Assembly (NCBI GenBank): GCA_964503145.1
Contig: CAZCYV010000017.1
Coordinates: forward strand, 17,274 to 81,273
Reading direction: 5' to 3'
Source: RBG-16-57-11 sp964503145
Lineage (GTDB): Bacteria; Chloroflexota; Anaerolineae; Anaerolineales; UBA4823
DNA length: 64,000 bases
Below, piece after piece: positions 20,646 to 29,837 of this stretch (the stretch's first letter is position 1; each line of letters starts with the position of its first letter). Position numbers and translations under genes: made by a program. The notes under the pieces are model-generated. The model saw only the letters and a program-made list of their open reading frames with translations, did not search any database and had not been told where the DNA came from.

Positions 20646-22040
20646 TCAATCCTGCGCGCCTACCAGAGAAGGCATCGCATCGGAGACATCGGGTGAAGCG
20701 GTTGGACCGCTTTCGGGGCCAGCCTTGGCAAACTTGAGCGTCAGGTACACCATAGCGACCATCAAGGCGCCATAAACCAATGTGTAACCCACCAGGCTGA
20801 TCAGCACCTGACCGGTTGAAACGACCGAAGACACGCCCTCTTCGATCCGCATCAACCCATACACTACCCAGGGGACGCGCCCCAGTTCCGTCAAGGTCCA
20901 CCCGGCAGTGTTTGCCACGTAAGGCACGAACACTGCCCATTGAAAGACTTTCAAGGCTTTGGGGCGGTCTTCGAGGATTTCCGCCATCACCAGGAACAGG
21001 CCATATAGCGCCAGACCGATCATCAGAAAGCCTACGCCGACCATAATCCGAAAGCTCCAATAGATGACAGCCACCGGAGGGATGTAATCCCCTGGACCGT
21101 GCTGCTGCTCGAAGGCCGCCTGCAGGTTGTTGATCCCCTGGATCTCGCAATCCAGTTGGTTATAGGCCAGCAGGCAGAGCAGCCGTGGAAGGCGGATCGA
21201 GAACACTTCTTCTCGCTGTGAAAGGTCGCCGATGGTCAACAGCGAAAACGATGCTGGCGACTCGGTGTACCACAGCGCTTCGGCGGCCGCCATTTTCATC
21301 GGCTGCGATTCGACCATGTGCTGCGCCTGGCTGTGCCCGTTCAGCGCCACCAGAATGGTCGCCATCGTGCCAACCACTGCGCCGATCTGGAACGAACGGC
21401 GGAAGAGATCCACGTGGTTCTTGCGCAGCAGGTGGTAGGCGCTGATGCTCATCACGAAGAAAGCCGCCGTAGCAAAGCCTGCGGAGATGGTGTGAGGAAA
21501 CATCACCCACACATTCGGGTTGAGCACCAGGTCGAAGAAATTGGTCATCTCGGCGCGCCCGTTCGCCAGGGTATATCCCACAGGCTCTTGCATGAACGAG
21601 TTGGCAATCAGGATCCATAAGGCGGACACATTGCTGCCGAGCGCCACCATCCACATCGCGGCCGCGTGCATTCCCTTGGAGAGCTTATCCCAGCCGAAGA
21701 TCCAGATACCCAGGAAAGTCGACTCCAGGAAGAAGGCCAGCAGCGCTTCGATTGCCAGCGGCGCCCCAAAGATATCTCCCACAAAACGGGAATATTCCGA
21801 CCAGTTCATCCCAAACTGGAATTCCTGGACGATGCCCGTAACCACTCCCAGCGCAAAGTTGATCACGAAGAGCTTGCCCCAGAATTTCGTCATCCGCAGG
21901 TAGAGCTCATTCCCGGAACGAACATAGATGGTCTCCATGAGCGCCACCAGGAAGGACAGTCCCAGGGTCAGGGGTACGAAAAAGAAGTGGTAAATCGTGG
22001 TGGTAGCAAACTGCAAGCGGGAAAGCACAAGTACATCCAT
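20646..22040 (-). CDS. cydA: Cytochrome bd quinol oxidase subunit I
   Basis: This is the haem-bearing subunit of cytochrome bd. The 464 residues show the N-terminal haem-ligand His in TTIYHFFFVPLTLGLSF, EALLAFFLEST with the conserved glutamates, MFPHTISAGFATAAFF with a second ligand His, and GRVPWVVYG. The middle loop is short (no long Q-loop insertion). I chose ATG 22040 because AAGGAG lies seven bases before it; an in-frame GTG six codons upstream would overlap that site. It allows oxygen respiration or oxygen scavenging in a probably anaerobic host. Confidence 0.95.
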   Translation of the reverse strand: MDVLVLSRLQFATTTIYHFFFVPLTLGLSFLVALMETIYVRSGNELYLRMTKFWGKLFVINFALGVVTGIVQEFQFGMNWSEYSRFVGDIFGAPLAIEALLAFFLESTFLGIWIFGWDKLSKGMHAAAMWMVALGSNVSALWILIANSFMQEPVGYTLANGRAEMTNFFDLVLNPNVWVMFPHTISAGFATAAFFVMSISAYHLLRKNHVDLFRRSFQIGAVVGTMATILVALNGHSQAQHMVESQPMKMAAAEALWYTESPASFSLLTIGDLSQREEVFSIRLPRLLCLLAYNQLDCEIQGINNLQAAFEQQHGPGDYIPPVAVIYWSFRIMVGVGFLMIGLALYGLFLVMAEILEDRPKALKVFQWAVFVPYVANTAGWTLTELGRVPWVVYGLMRIEEGVSSVVSTGQVLISLVGYTLVYGALMVAMVYLTLKFAKAGPESGPTASPDVSDAMPSLVGAQD

Positions 22041-22215
22041 AGACAGCTCCTTATCCACACAAAGGGCTAAACAGCTCGGGGGGCGCAGCCATTTTAGACG
22101 GCCGGCCCATTCTCTAATGGTAAGGAGATTTTACAGAAATACCAGATACAATTTATCCTGTTCAAAAGGTGGCAAATGTCATCTTTAGTTAACCCCACTA
22201 ACATCACCCCATTGG

Positions 22216-22256
22216 AAAAAAACCGGAGCTATGGGCAGGAGCACCCATAGCTCCGG
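22216..22256 (-). terminator. Intrinsic terminator
   Basis: A perfect 13-bp stem (22223-22235 with 22244-22256) is followed on the - strand by seven T (22222-22216). It ends the DUF2179-glgP transcript upstream of cydA. Confidence 0.88.
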
Positions 22257-22265
22257 AAGGTCGGC

Positions 22266-22805
22266 TCAGGCGCGCCAGAAACCCCGTCGCACCGAACGCA
22301 CATCCTCGGCGGTAATGAAAGCCGAGTCGTCCACTTCGTTGACCAGTTGTTGCACTTTAGCGACATTTTTGCGCAGCACGCTACAACTGAGCAAAGTCAC
22401 CACGCCGTCCTTGCCGCGGGCGGAGATCTCCGTGATGGCATAACCCTCGGCGCGCAGGCGTTCGGCGAGCGCTGCGCCGCGCCGGGGGCTGATGATGCTG
22501 AGCTGGATATGACCAATCGCCAGGCGCTCCTCGATCAGCATCCCGACGACATTGCCTGTGGCAAAGCCAGCGGCATAGCCCAGGATGTTCAATGGGTTGT
22601 CCAGGTTGCTCAACACCGTGCTGATGGCGATCACAAAGATCAGGGCTTGACAGAAGCCCAGAACCCAGGCGATGCCCTTGCGTCCCCGCATCACTACCAG
22701 GACGCGCAGCGTGTCCAGGGTCATATCCGACACGCGCAAAGCAAAGATCAGCCCTGCGCCAAGTAAGGCCGATGACGAAAGCCAGCTTGCCATATTCGTA
22801 TCCAA
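22266..22805 (-). CDS. UPF0316/DUF2179-type membrane protein
   Basis: A 179-residue protein with three hydrophobic segments (about 13-30, 40-62 and 70-88), then a cytoplasmic domain (about 105-170) like the DUF2179 fold, with ISPRRGAALAERLRAEGYAIT and GKDGVVTLLSC. The conserved LRVSDMTLDTLRVLVVMRG sits in the first loop. Function is unknown; such domains may bind small ligands. Its start directly abuts the stop of the glucan phosphorylase, so the two genes are translationally linked. Confidence 0.8.
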   Translation of the reverse strand: MDTNMASWLSSSALLGAGLIFALRVSDMTLDTLRVLVVMRGRKGIAWVLGFCQALIFVIAISTVLSNLDNPLNILGYAAGFATGNVVGMLIEERLAIGHIQLSIISPRRGAALAERLRAEGYAITEISARGKDGVVTLLSCSVLRKNVAKVQQLVNEVDDSAFITAEDVRSVRRGFWRA

Positions 22806-24977
22806 TTACTCTTTGACTTGTTCCGCCTCAGCCGCCTGCATGGCGGGGATGTACATGCGATCCAGGTATTCTCGCACCATGCGCCGCATGCTGAACTGCG
22901 GGCCGATGGTGCGGATCGACTCTTTCATGCGGGCAATCCACTCGCCGGGCAGACCATCCGAAGAGCGCAGTTGATAGTAGAGCGGCACGATCTCTTTCTC
23001 GAGGGTATCGTACAGATTCTGGGCATCCTCGGCGTCTTGCTTTTCAGAGTCTTCGTAGTCGATATCCTTGCCAATCGCCCAACCGTTCTGGCCGTTGTAG
23101 CCTTCGCGCCACCAGCCGTCCAGCACCGAGAAGTTCAGCACCCCGTTCAAAGCCGCCTTCTGCCCCGAAGTTCCCGAAGCCTCGTTCGGGCGGCGCGGCG
23201 TATTCAGCCACACATCCACACCCTGCACCAGATAGCGCGCCAGGTTCATGTCATATTCTTCCAGGAACACCAGCCGACCGCCGCTATCCGAGCGCTTGAC
23301 CGCCCGATACACCTCCTGGATCAGCAGTTTTCCGCCCTCGTGGTCAGGGTGCGACTTACCGGCAAAGATGATTTGCACCGGTTTATCCGGCACATTGATA
23401 ATCTTCAGCAAACGGTTCAGGTCGCTCAGCACCAGATTGGCGCGCTTGTACGGGGCGAAGCGGCGCGCGAAACCGATCGTCAACGCATACGGGTCGAGCA
23501 GCACGCCTGAGGCGACTACCTGGGAAGGATGCCAACCGCCGCCCATCCAGCGCTGCCGGGCGCGCTCACGGATGTAAGCGACCAGCTTGCGTTTCAGGTG
23601 CAGCCGCACTGTCCAGAGTTGTTCATCCGGGATGTTGTTCACCAATTCCCACACATCCGGCTCATCGACGTGTTCCAGCCAGTCTGGGCCAAGATAGCGC
23701 TCGTAGAGATGGAGCAGGCGGCGCGCCAGCCAGGTGCCGGTGTGAACGCCATTGGTGATATGGATAATGGGCACATCCTCCACCTTCCGGTCGGGCCACA
23801 AATGACGCCACATCCGGCGCGCCACCTGGCCATGCAATTCGGAGACGGCGTTGCAGTGTTCGGACAGGCGCAAGGCCAGCGCCGGCATGCTGAACGTCTC
23901 GCCCCAGCTCACGGTATGGCGCGCCAGGGTGATGAACTGATCTCGCGTCAGGCCCAACTTCGGCCAGTAGTTGGCGAAGTATTTATCGATCAGCCACAGG
24001 CCAAATTCGTCGTTGCCTGCGGGCACGGGCGTATGGGTGGTGAATACGTTCGAGGCATATACCTGCTCAGCAGCGTGCTCGAAAGTATCGCCAGCCTCCA
24101 TGTATTCCCGGATGCGCTCCAGGGTCAAGAACGCCGAATGGCCCTCGTTCATGTGCCAGACCACTGGCGAATATCCCAGTTTACGCAAGGCGCGCACGCC
24201 TCCAATGCCCAGCAGAATTTCCTGGGAAATGCGCAAATCAGGATCGCTGCTATACAGGCGGGCCGTCAGCAGCCGGTCGAAGGCGGAATTTTCTTCGACA
24301 TCAGCATCTATAAGATAGAGCGGTACCCTTCCGACCTGGATCTGCCACAGGCGAACAAACACCTCACGACCAGGAAGCTCAACCGAAACCATCATCGGTT
24401 TGCCTTTATCGTCCAGGAGCGGAAGGACAGGCAACTGATCGAAAGGATGGGTGTCGTAGTGCGCTTCCTGCCAGCCATCCTCGGTAATGCGTTGGATGAA
24501 GTAGCCCTGGTTATAGAAAAAACCAACCGCCACGAAGGGCAGCCCCAGGTCGCTGGCTTCCTTGGCATGGTCGCCAGACAAAACCCCCAAACCACCCGCA
24601 TAGATGGGGATAGTCTCATGCAGGCCAAACTCCATCGAAAAATAGGCGATCAGTTTATCGGTCAAATCCGGGTAATTGCGCGAGAACCACAAATCCGTGG
24701 CCTCTATATACTGATCGAAAGAGCGAATGATGCGATCATAGAACTCAAGGTAATAACGGTTATTCATGACCGCATTCAACTTCGCCCGCTCCACCTGCCG
24801 TAAAAAGAGCACCGGATTGTGATAAACGCGCTCCCATAGCTCCTTGTCGATCCGCGTAAACAGGCGTTGGGCCTCTGGATTCCAGGTCCACCATAAGTTA
24901 TAAGCCAGCTCCGCCAGGCGATGGATGCGCCGCGGCAGGCTGAAATTGTTGGGAATTTGTGTACGATGATATTGCAT
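22806..24977 (-). CDS. glgP: Alpha-glucan phosphorylase, short type (GT35)
   Basis: This PLP enzyme releases glucose-1-phosphate from glycogen or maltodextrin. The 723 residues are shorter than the 800-850 of the E. coli/mammalian type and match the short type known from Thermotoga and many Chloroflexota. Visible are AELAYNLWWTWNPEA at the N-terminus, YFSMEFGLHETIPIYAGGLG, HMNEGHSAFLTLERIRE, TTHTPVPAGNDEF and the PLP lysine in GTSGQKAALNG (about residue 605). A GAGG motif precedes the ATG. It is the first gene of a two-gene unit. Confidence 0.92.
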   Translation of the reverse strand: MQYHRTQIPNNFSLPRRIHRLAELAYNLWWTWNPEAQRLFTRIDKELWERVYHNPVLFLRQVERAKLNAVMNNRYYLEFYDRIIRSFDQYIEATDLWFSRNYPDLTDKLIAYFSMEFGLHETIPIYAGGLGVLSGDHAKEASDLGLPFVAVGFFYNQGYFIQRITEDGWQEAHYDTHPFDQLPVLPLLDDKGKPMMVSVELPGREVFVRLWQIQVGRVPLYLIDADVEENSAFDRLLTARLYSSDPDLRISQEILLGIGGVRALRKLGYSPVVWHMNEGHSAFLTLERIREYMEAGDTFEHAAEQVYASNVFTTHTPVPAGNDEFGLWLIDKYFANYWPKLGLTRDQFITLARHTVSWGETFSMPALALRLSEHCNAVSELHGQVARRMWRHLWPDRKVEDVPIIHITNGVHTGTWLARRLLHLYERYLGPDWLEHVDEPDVWELVNNIPDEQLWTVRLHLKRKLVAYIRERARQRWMGGGWHPSQVVASGVLLDPYALTIGFARRFAPYKRANLVLSDLNRLLKIINVPDKPVQIIFAGKSHPDHEGGKLLIQEVYRAVKRSDSGGRLVFLEEYDMNLARYLVQGVDVWLNTPRRPNEASGTSGQKAALNGVLNFSVLDGWWREGYNGQNGWAIGKDIDYEDSEKQDAEDAQNLYDTLEKEIVPLYYQLRSSDGLPGEWIARMKESIRTIGPQFSMRRMVREYLDRMYIPAMQAAEAEQVKE

Positions 24978-25107
24978 AGTCGATCAACCTCGAAACAGAA
25001 TGCATCTGGCGCAATTGCGCCAGAGCGGAATAAATCTTACCACAAGCCAGGGGTGTTTTTGCTTAACAAACGTATTTGCATTTTTCTTAGAAATGCAGAT
25101 TTTGGGA

Positions 25108-25113
25108 TACAAT
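25108..25113 (+). promoter_or_regulatory. -10 box of a probable leaderless promoter
   Basis: TACAAT ends seven bases before the lutA ATG. No ribosome site lies between, so the mRNA should start at or beside the ATG. Confidence 0.5.
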
Positions 25114-25120
25114 TGCCATC

Positions 25121-25852
25121 ATGAGCATCACCGTCCAGCTCTTCGTCACTTGCATTATCGACACGCTTTACCCCAAGGTCGGCGAGGCGGTCGTCAAAGT
25201 CCTGCAACGCGCCGGGGCTTCGGTGGAGTTTCCGGCGGGACAAACCTGTTGCGGGCAGCCCGCTTTCAACGCCGGGATGCGCTCCCAGGCGCGGCCAATC
25301 GCCATGCACACCATCCAGGTTTTCGAAAAAACCAGCGGGCCTGTCGTAGTGCCCTCCGGTTCTTGCGCGGCGATGATGCGGCATGGCTATCTGGAATTGT
25401 TCGCCAAAGACCAGGAATGGCTCACCCGCGCCCGAGCCCTGGCCGAGCGTACCTTCGAACTGACCGAATTTCTGGTGGATCGACTGGGGGTGACCGACCT
25501 AGGGGCGAGCTTCCCTGGCAAGCTCACCTACCATGCTTCCTGCCATTTGCTGCGCGACCTGGGCGTCGATTCACAGCCGCGGGCGCTGTTGGCAAAGGTG
25601 CGCCAGGCTGAACTGGTCGAATTGCCCTACGCTACCGACTGTTGCGGTTTCGGGGGCGTCTTCTCCGCCGAACATCCGGAGATCTCCACGGCCATGCTGG
25701 AACGCAAGATCGCCAATATCGAAGCCAGCGGCGCGCCGGTGGTCGTCTCCTGCGATGGCGGCTGCATCACCAACATCAACGGCGGTCTGCACCGGATGGG
25801 AAAAGCGCCGCACGCTGTGCATATCGCCGAAATTCTGGCGCGTTTCGACTAA
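25121..25852 (+). CDS. lutA: LutA-type Fe-S oxidoreductase (CCG domains)
   Basis: A 243-residue protein with two CCG cysteine-rich domains, each able to hold an Fe-S cluster: CCGQPAFNAGM near residue 43 with GSCAAM, and CHLLRDL with DCCGFGG near 176. It matches LutA/YkgE of the lactate-oxidation complex LutABC, which passes electrons from lactate to the quinone pool. The next gene, 35 bases on, is a LutB-LutC fusion, which confirms the set. Its promoter box sits right at the ATG. Confidence 0.9.
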   Translation: MSITVQLFVTCIIDTLYPKVGEAVVKVLQRAGASVEFPAGQTCCGQPAFNAGMRSQARPIAMHTIQVFEKTSGPVVVPSGSCAAMMRHGYLELFAKDQEWLTRARALAERTFELTEFLVDRLGVTDLGASFPGKLTYHASCHLLRDLGVDSQPRALLAKVRQAELVELPYATDCCGFGGVFSAEHPEISTAMLERKIANIEASGAPVVVSCDGGCITNINGGLHRMGKAPHAVHIAEILARFD

Positions 25853-25887
25853 GGTCGTTGAATTGGACCGCCTCTCCAGGTGCATCG

Positions 25888-27963
25888 ATGCCCAACGTCT
25901 TCCACGAACAAATTCGCACTGCGCTGGATAATCCGGTTTTACAATCGGCCCTGGATGGCAACGCCGAGCGCCGCTTGAAAGCGCTGAACCAGGCATTCGC
26001 CTCTTTACCCGAGGGGCGCGAGATTTTGCGCCAGCGCGCCCACGCGGTGCGCGCCGATACCATTGCCAATCTGGATCGCTACCTGGATCAATTCATCGCC
26101 AATGTCCAGGCCAATGGCATCATCGTGCATCACGCGCAGAGCGCCAGGCAGGCGGTCGAGATCGTGATCCAGATCGCCCGCCGCGCGAACTCGAAAATCA
26201 TCGCCAAATCCAAATCCATGGTCAGCGAGGAAATCCACCTGAATCCGGCTTTGGAAGCCGCCGGATTTACCCCCGTGGAGACCGACCTGGGCGAGTACAT
26301 CATTCAACTGCGCGGCGAACCGCCTGCCCACATCATCACCCCGGCCGTACACCTCACCCGCGCTCAGGTAGGCCAGACCTTCGCCGAGAAATTGGGCATC
26401 CCTTTCACGGAGGACATCCCCATCCTCACCACGACCGCCCGCCGCGTGCTGCGCCAGACCTTCCTGAACGCCGGGGTGGGCCTGTCGGGGGTTAATTTCG
26501 GCGTCGCTGAAAGCGGGACGCTGACTCTGGTGACCAACGAGGGCAACGGGCGGATGTGCACCACGTTGCCAGCCATCCACATCGCCTTGATGGGCATCGA
26601 GCGCCTGGTGCCAACGCTCGAAGACCTGGCGTTGATGCTCTATCTGCTGCCGCGCTCGGCCACCGGGCAAAAGCTCAGCGTTTACACCAGCCTGATCCAC
26701 AGCCCGCGCCGCCCTGGCGAGGTGGATGGGCCACAAGAGAGACACCTGATCCTGGTCGATAACGGACGCCGCGCCATGCGCCAATCGGCGCTGAGCGAAG
26801 CGCTGTACTGCATCCGCTGTGGGGCGTGCTTGAACGCCTGTCCGGTTTTCCGCGAGATTGGCGGCCACGCCTATCAGGCTGTGGATGGGCACATCACCCC
26901 TTACCCTGGCCCGATCGGATCGGTCGTCTCGCCCGGCCTGTTCGGCGTGCCCGAGTTCGGACATCTGGCGCGAGCTTCCAGCCTGTGCGGGGCATGCAAA
27001 GAGGCCTGTCCGGTGGATATTGATCTGCCCAAGTTGCTGCTGCGGGTGCGCGCCGCCGGCGCAGACCTGCAAGCGCAGAAACCGACCCCCACACCAGCCG
27101 CTCCAGAGCCTGCTCACGACCAGGGCGCGCATCGGGTACGCTCCCATGTGCCGGGCGGGCTGCGCCTGGGCCTGCAAGGCTTCACCTGGATCGCCCGCTC
27201 GCCGCGGCGGTTCGCGCTGGCGCAGCGACTGGCGGGGCTATTTAGTCGAATCCTCTCGCCCCGCTCGGAATGGCTGCGCCCGCCGGCGTTCACCGGCTGG
27301 GGATATTCCAGGGACATACCCCGCCCTGCCGCCCGGCCCTTCCGCGATCGCTTTGCCTCTCTCGCCCCTGTCTCGCCGCTGCCCGCCCGACAGGCCGCTC
27401 AGCCGCTCCCTACCTCGCCGCCAACGCCCGAAGAAGCCAGGTTTAGCCTCTCACTCGACCAAAGGGTGAATCGCTTCGTTGAGGAACTGACGGCTCTGGG
27501 CGGTATGGCGACGGTCTGCCCGGCCGATCGCCTGGCCGAACGCCTGCTGCAGGATTTGGGCGAATTGGGTATCACAGCCCTTCAGGCCTGGGACGAAGCG
27601 TATCTACCCCCCGGCTTGATCGAGGCGCTGCGCGCCGGCAATGTTCGGGTGCAATCCGATCCCGACCCAACTCTGCGGGCAGGGTTGACCGGGGCGCTGG
27701 CAGGGATCGCCGAGACCGGCACCCTGGTGATGCCTGGCGACATTGGCAAGCCGCAGACGGCCTCGCTGCTGCCCGAAATCCACTTCGCTATTCTGCGCCA
27801 GGCCGATTTGCTGGACTCCCTGGTTGAAGCCTTACGGCTGCCTGCGCTGAAGGATTTTTCGACGGTTGTCCTGATCAGCGGACCTTCGCGCACCGCAGAT
27901 ATCGAGATGACACTAACGATTGGGGTGCATGGTCCCGGCCAGCTCAGGGTTTATGTCGTTTGA
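25888..27963 (+). CDS. LutB-LutC fusion protein (lactate utilisation)
   Basis: A 691-residue fusion. The LutB part (about 1-400) has the LUD domain (AKSKSMVSEEIHLN, GVNFGVAESGTL) and two ferredoxin-like cluster motifs, CIRCGACLNACPV and CGACKEACPVDID. A Pro/Arg-rich linker follows (about 400-500). From about 505 comes a second LUD domain like LutC (GTLVMPGDIGKPQTASLLPE, VLISGPSRTADIEMTL). LutB and LutC are usually separate proteins. I chose the ATG at 25888; the frame runs farther upstream inside lutA. It should act with LutA to oxidise L-lactate to pyruvate. Confidence 0.85.
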   Translation: MPNVFHEQIRTALDNPVLQSALDGNAERRLKALNQAFASLPEGREILRQRAHAVRADTIANLDRYLDQFIANVQANGIIVHHAQSARQAVEIVIQIARRANSKIIAKSKSMVSEEIHLNPALEAAGFTPVETDLGEYIIQLRGEPPAHIITPAVHLTRAQVGQTFAEKLGIPFTEDIPILTTTARRVLRQTFLNAGVGLSGVNFGVAESGTLTLVTNEGNGRMCTTLPAIHIALMGIERLVPTLEDLALMLYLLPRSATGQKLSVYTSLIHSPRRPGEVDGPQERHLILVDNGRRAMRQSALSEALYCIRCGACLNACPVFREIGGHAYQAVDGHITPYPGPIGSVVSPGLFGVPEFGHLARASSLCGACKEACPVDIDLPKLLLRVRAAGADLQAQKPTPTPAAPEPAHDQGAHRVRSHVPGGLRLGLQGFTWIARSPRRFALAQRLAGLFSRILSPRSEWLRPPAFTGWGYSRDIPRPAARPFRDRFASLAPVSPLPARQAAQPLPTSPPTPEEARFSLSLDQRVNRFVEELTALGGMATVCPADRLAERLLQDLGELGITALQAWDEAYLPPGLIEALRAGNVRVQSDPDPTLRAGLTGALAGIAETGTLVMPGDIGKPQTASLLPEIHFAILRQADLLDSLVEALRLPALKDFSTVVLISGPSRTADIEMTLTIGVHGPGQLRVYVV

Positions 27964-29227
27964 ACCCATGCCCAAACCAGACTTCATCCAGCAGGCTGCC
28001 CAGGCGCTGAAATCCGGGGAGCAAGCGCGCGCCCAGAGCATCCTGGCGGAGCTTCTGGCGAACGAACCCAACAACGATCAGGCATGGTTGTTGCTGGCCG
28101 TATCCATTGGCGACCGCGAGAAGAAGCGCTATTGCCTGAACCGGGCGCTCTCGATTCGCCCCGATAATGAACTGGCGCGCCGGGCGCTGGATCGACTCGA
28201 CCGCTCCGAAACCCCCAGACCAGAAAAACGCCCCGGCTTCAGCCGCATGCAGATCTTTCTGATGATCCTGATGGCCTTCATCGGCCTGATGGCTATGGTT
28301 GCCTTGGCGCTGATGGCATTCCAACACCAGGAGTTGAGGGCGTCAGCGGCCTCGGCGCCGCTCGGGCAGGCGCCGGCCTTTGACCCACCGGTGACTTACC
28401 TGCAGCTTCCTGCTACGTGGACGCCTACGCCCACAGCATCCCCCGTAGGGCAGAACAGCCTCGATCCGATTTATACGCCTGCTCCGAACGTTTCCCCCAC
28501 TCCCATTCCTTCCCTCACACCCATTGCCTCCGAAAGGCTGATCATCATCGGGCGATCGGTGCAGAATCGGCCAATCGAGGTCTATCGCTTTGGCAGCGGC
28601 CCCAGGGAGCGCATGATCATCGCCGGCATCCACGGCGGGGATGAAGGAAATACCATCGCCCTGGCGGAGCAGTTGATCGCCCATCTGCGCCGCCACCCGC
28701 GCCTCGTGCCTGCCAGTTACACGCTGTACATCTTGCGCTCACTCAACCCGGATGGCGAGGTGCTGGGCAATGTCCCCGAGGCCCGGCTCAACGCCAACGG
28801 CGTGGACCTGAACCGCAATTTCGACGTCGGCTGGAAAGCGGTCTGGAGGAGCACCGGCTGCTCTTCCAAACCCGGAACCGCTGGGGTTGGCCCCGGCTCT
28901 GAGCCGGAGACCAGGGCCTTGAAGGAGTTTTTGCGTTCCCGTCAGGTGGAGGCGCTGATCAGCTACCACAGCGCCTACCTGGGGGTTTTCCCCAGCGGCG
29001 AGCCTGCGCACCCGCCCTCGGTGCGCCTGGCCGAGGCGATCCATGCTATCAGTAATTACCCCTATCCGCCGGTGCGGAATGGGTGCGAATACACTGGCAC
29101 GCTGGTGGACTGGGCGACCAGCAACGACGTCATCGCCGCAGTGGACCTGGAGCTGAACAGCGGCGTGGATACCGAGTTCGAGACCAACCTCAGGGTGTTA
29201 TCCTTACTGCTGAGTTTCGAGCCATAG
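27953..29227 (+). CDS. Membrane-anchored TPR and M14-type zinc carboxypeptidase
   Basis: The protein of about 424 residues has three parts. Residues about 8-80 look like two TPR units (QAARALKSGE-type helices). One membrane segment follows at about 98-120. Then a Thr/Pro-rich linker (TWTPTPTAS, TPAPNVSPTPIPS) leads to an exported M14-like domain. Zinc ligands are visible in GIHGGDEGNT and SYHSAYLG, DLNRNFDVGW supplies the binding Asn-Arg, and the catalytic Glu is probably in AVDLELNSG. It may trim cell-wall or surface peptides. The ATG at 27953 overlaps the lutBC stop; ATG 27968 is an alternative. Confidence 0.75.
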   Translation: MSFEPMPKPDFIQQAAQALKSGEQARAQSILAELLANEPNNDQAWLLLAVSIGDREKKRYCLNRALSIRPDNELARRALDRLDRSETPRPEKRPGFSRMQIFLMILMAFIGLMAMVALALMAFQHQELRASAASAPLGQAPAFDPPVTYLQLPATWTPTPTASPVGQNSLDPIYTPAPNVSPTPIPSLTPIASERLIIIGRSVQNRPIEVYRFGSGPRERMIIAGIHGGDEGNTIALAEQLIAHLRRHPRLVPASYTLYILRSLNPDGEVLGNVPEARLNANGVDLNRNFDVGWKAVWRSTGCSSKPGTAGVGPGSEPETRALKEFLRSRQVEALISYHSAYLGVFPSGEPAHPPSVRLAEAIHAISNYPYPPVRNGCEYTGTLVDWATSNDVIAAVDLELNSGVDTEFETNLRVLSLLLSFEP

Positions 29228-29268
29228 GCGCCAGCATCTTCGCCATTCTCTCTGCCCGAAGCCATCGG

Positions 29269-29688
29269 TCACTCCTCGATCCTGCGTCGCAAGCGCTTGA
29301 TCTCGCTGCGGCGGCGTTTCTCCTCTAGGCGTCTCAGCCTGGATTCGGCGGTGGGACGGGTTTTCTTGCGCAGCCTGGGCCTCTCGCAGGCTTTGCGGAT
29401 CATGGCAACCAGGCGCTCTACGGCATCCCGGCGATTGCGCTCCTGGGTGCGGAAACGGCGCGCTTCGATAATCAGAACGCCGTCTTCGCTCAGGCGCCTG
29501 CCAGCCAATCGCTCCAGCCGCAGCCGGACATCCTCTGGCAACGAAGGCGAGCGGCGTACATCGAAGCGAAGTTGAACGGCGGTGGCCACCTTGTTGATAT
29601 TCTGCCCGCCCGGCCCCGAGGATTGAATATAGTCGAAACTGAGCTCGGCGTCATCGATTGCGCACCGGTCGTTGATCCAGATCTGCAT
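29269..29688 (-). CDS. arfB: Ribosome-rescue peptidyl-tRNA hydrolase ArfB (YaeJ-like)
   Basis: A 139-residue release-factor-like protein. It has the GGQ motif (SSGPGGQNINKVAT, about residues 23-36) that hydrolyses peptidyl-tRNA. A basic Arg/Lys-rich tail (KKTRPTAESRLRRLEEKRRR) follows, of the kind that enters the empty mRNA channel of stalled ribosomes. It lacks the codon-recognition domains of RF1 and RF2, which fits ArfB. It is convergent with the M14-type peptidase gene, and a TAAAAT box lies six bases before the ATG. Confidence 0.92.
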   Translation of the reverse strand: MQIWINDRCAIDDAELSFDYIQSSGPGGQNINKVATAVQLRFDVRRSPSLPEDVRLRLERLAGRRLSEDGVLIIEARRFRTQERNRRDAVERLVAMIRKACERPRLRKKTRPTAESRLRRLEEKRRRSEIKRLRRRIEE

Positions 29689-29694
29689 GAACTT

Positions 29695-29700
29695 ATTTTA
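29695..29700 (-). promoter_or_regulatory. -10 box of a probable leaderless promoter (arfB)
   Basis: TAAAAT on the - strand ends six bases before the arfB ATG, with no ribosome site between them. Confidence 0.45.
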
Positions 29701-29761
29701 CGCCTCATCCAACAATCGAAACGTAAAAACTGCAATCGATTCCGACACCAGTTTAGACAAA

Positions 29762-29785
29762 TATAGTCCATTTTTGGACTATAAT
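29762..29785 (+). promoter_or_regulatory. Inverted repeat overlapping the -10 box of the solute-binding gene
   Basis: TATAGTCC (29762-29769) and GGACTATA (29776-29783) form a perfect 8-bp inverted repeat with a six-base spacer. The right arm merges into TATAAT (29780-29785), about 50 bases before the start. This is the usual place for a repressor operator. Confidence 0.5.
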
Positions 29786-29837
29786 ATGTTTCTATTTCTC
29801 GATGAAAGCAGATCCCGGCGAGACAAGGAGAAAATCC

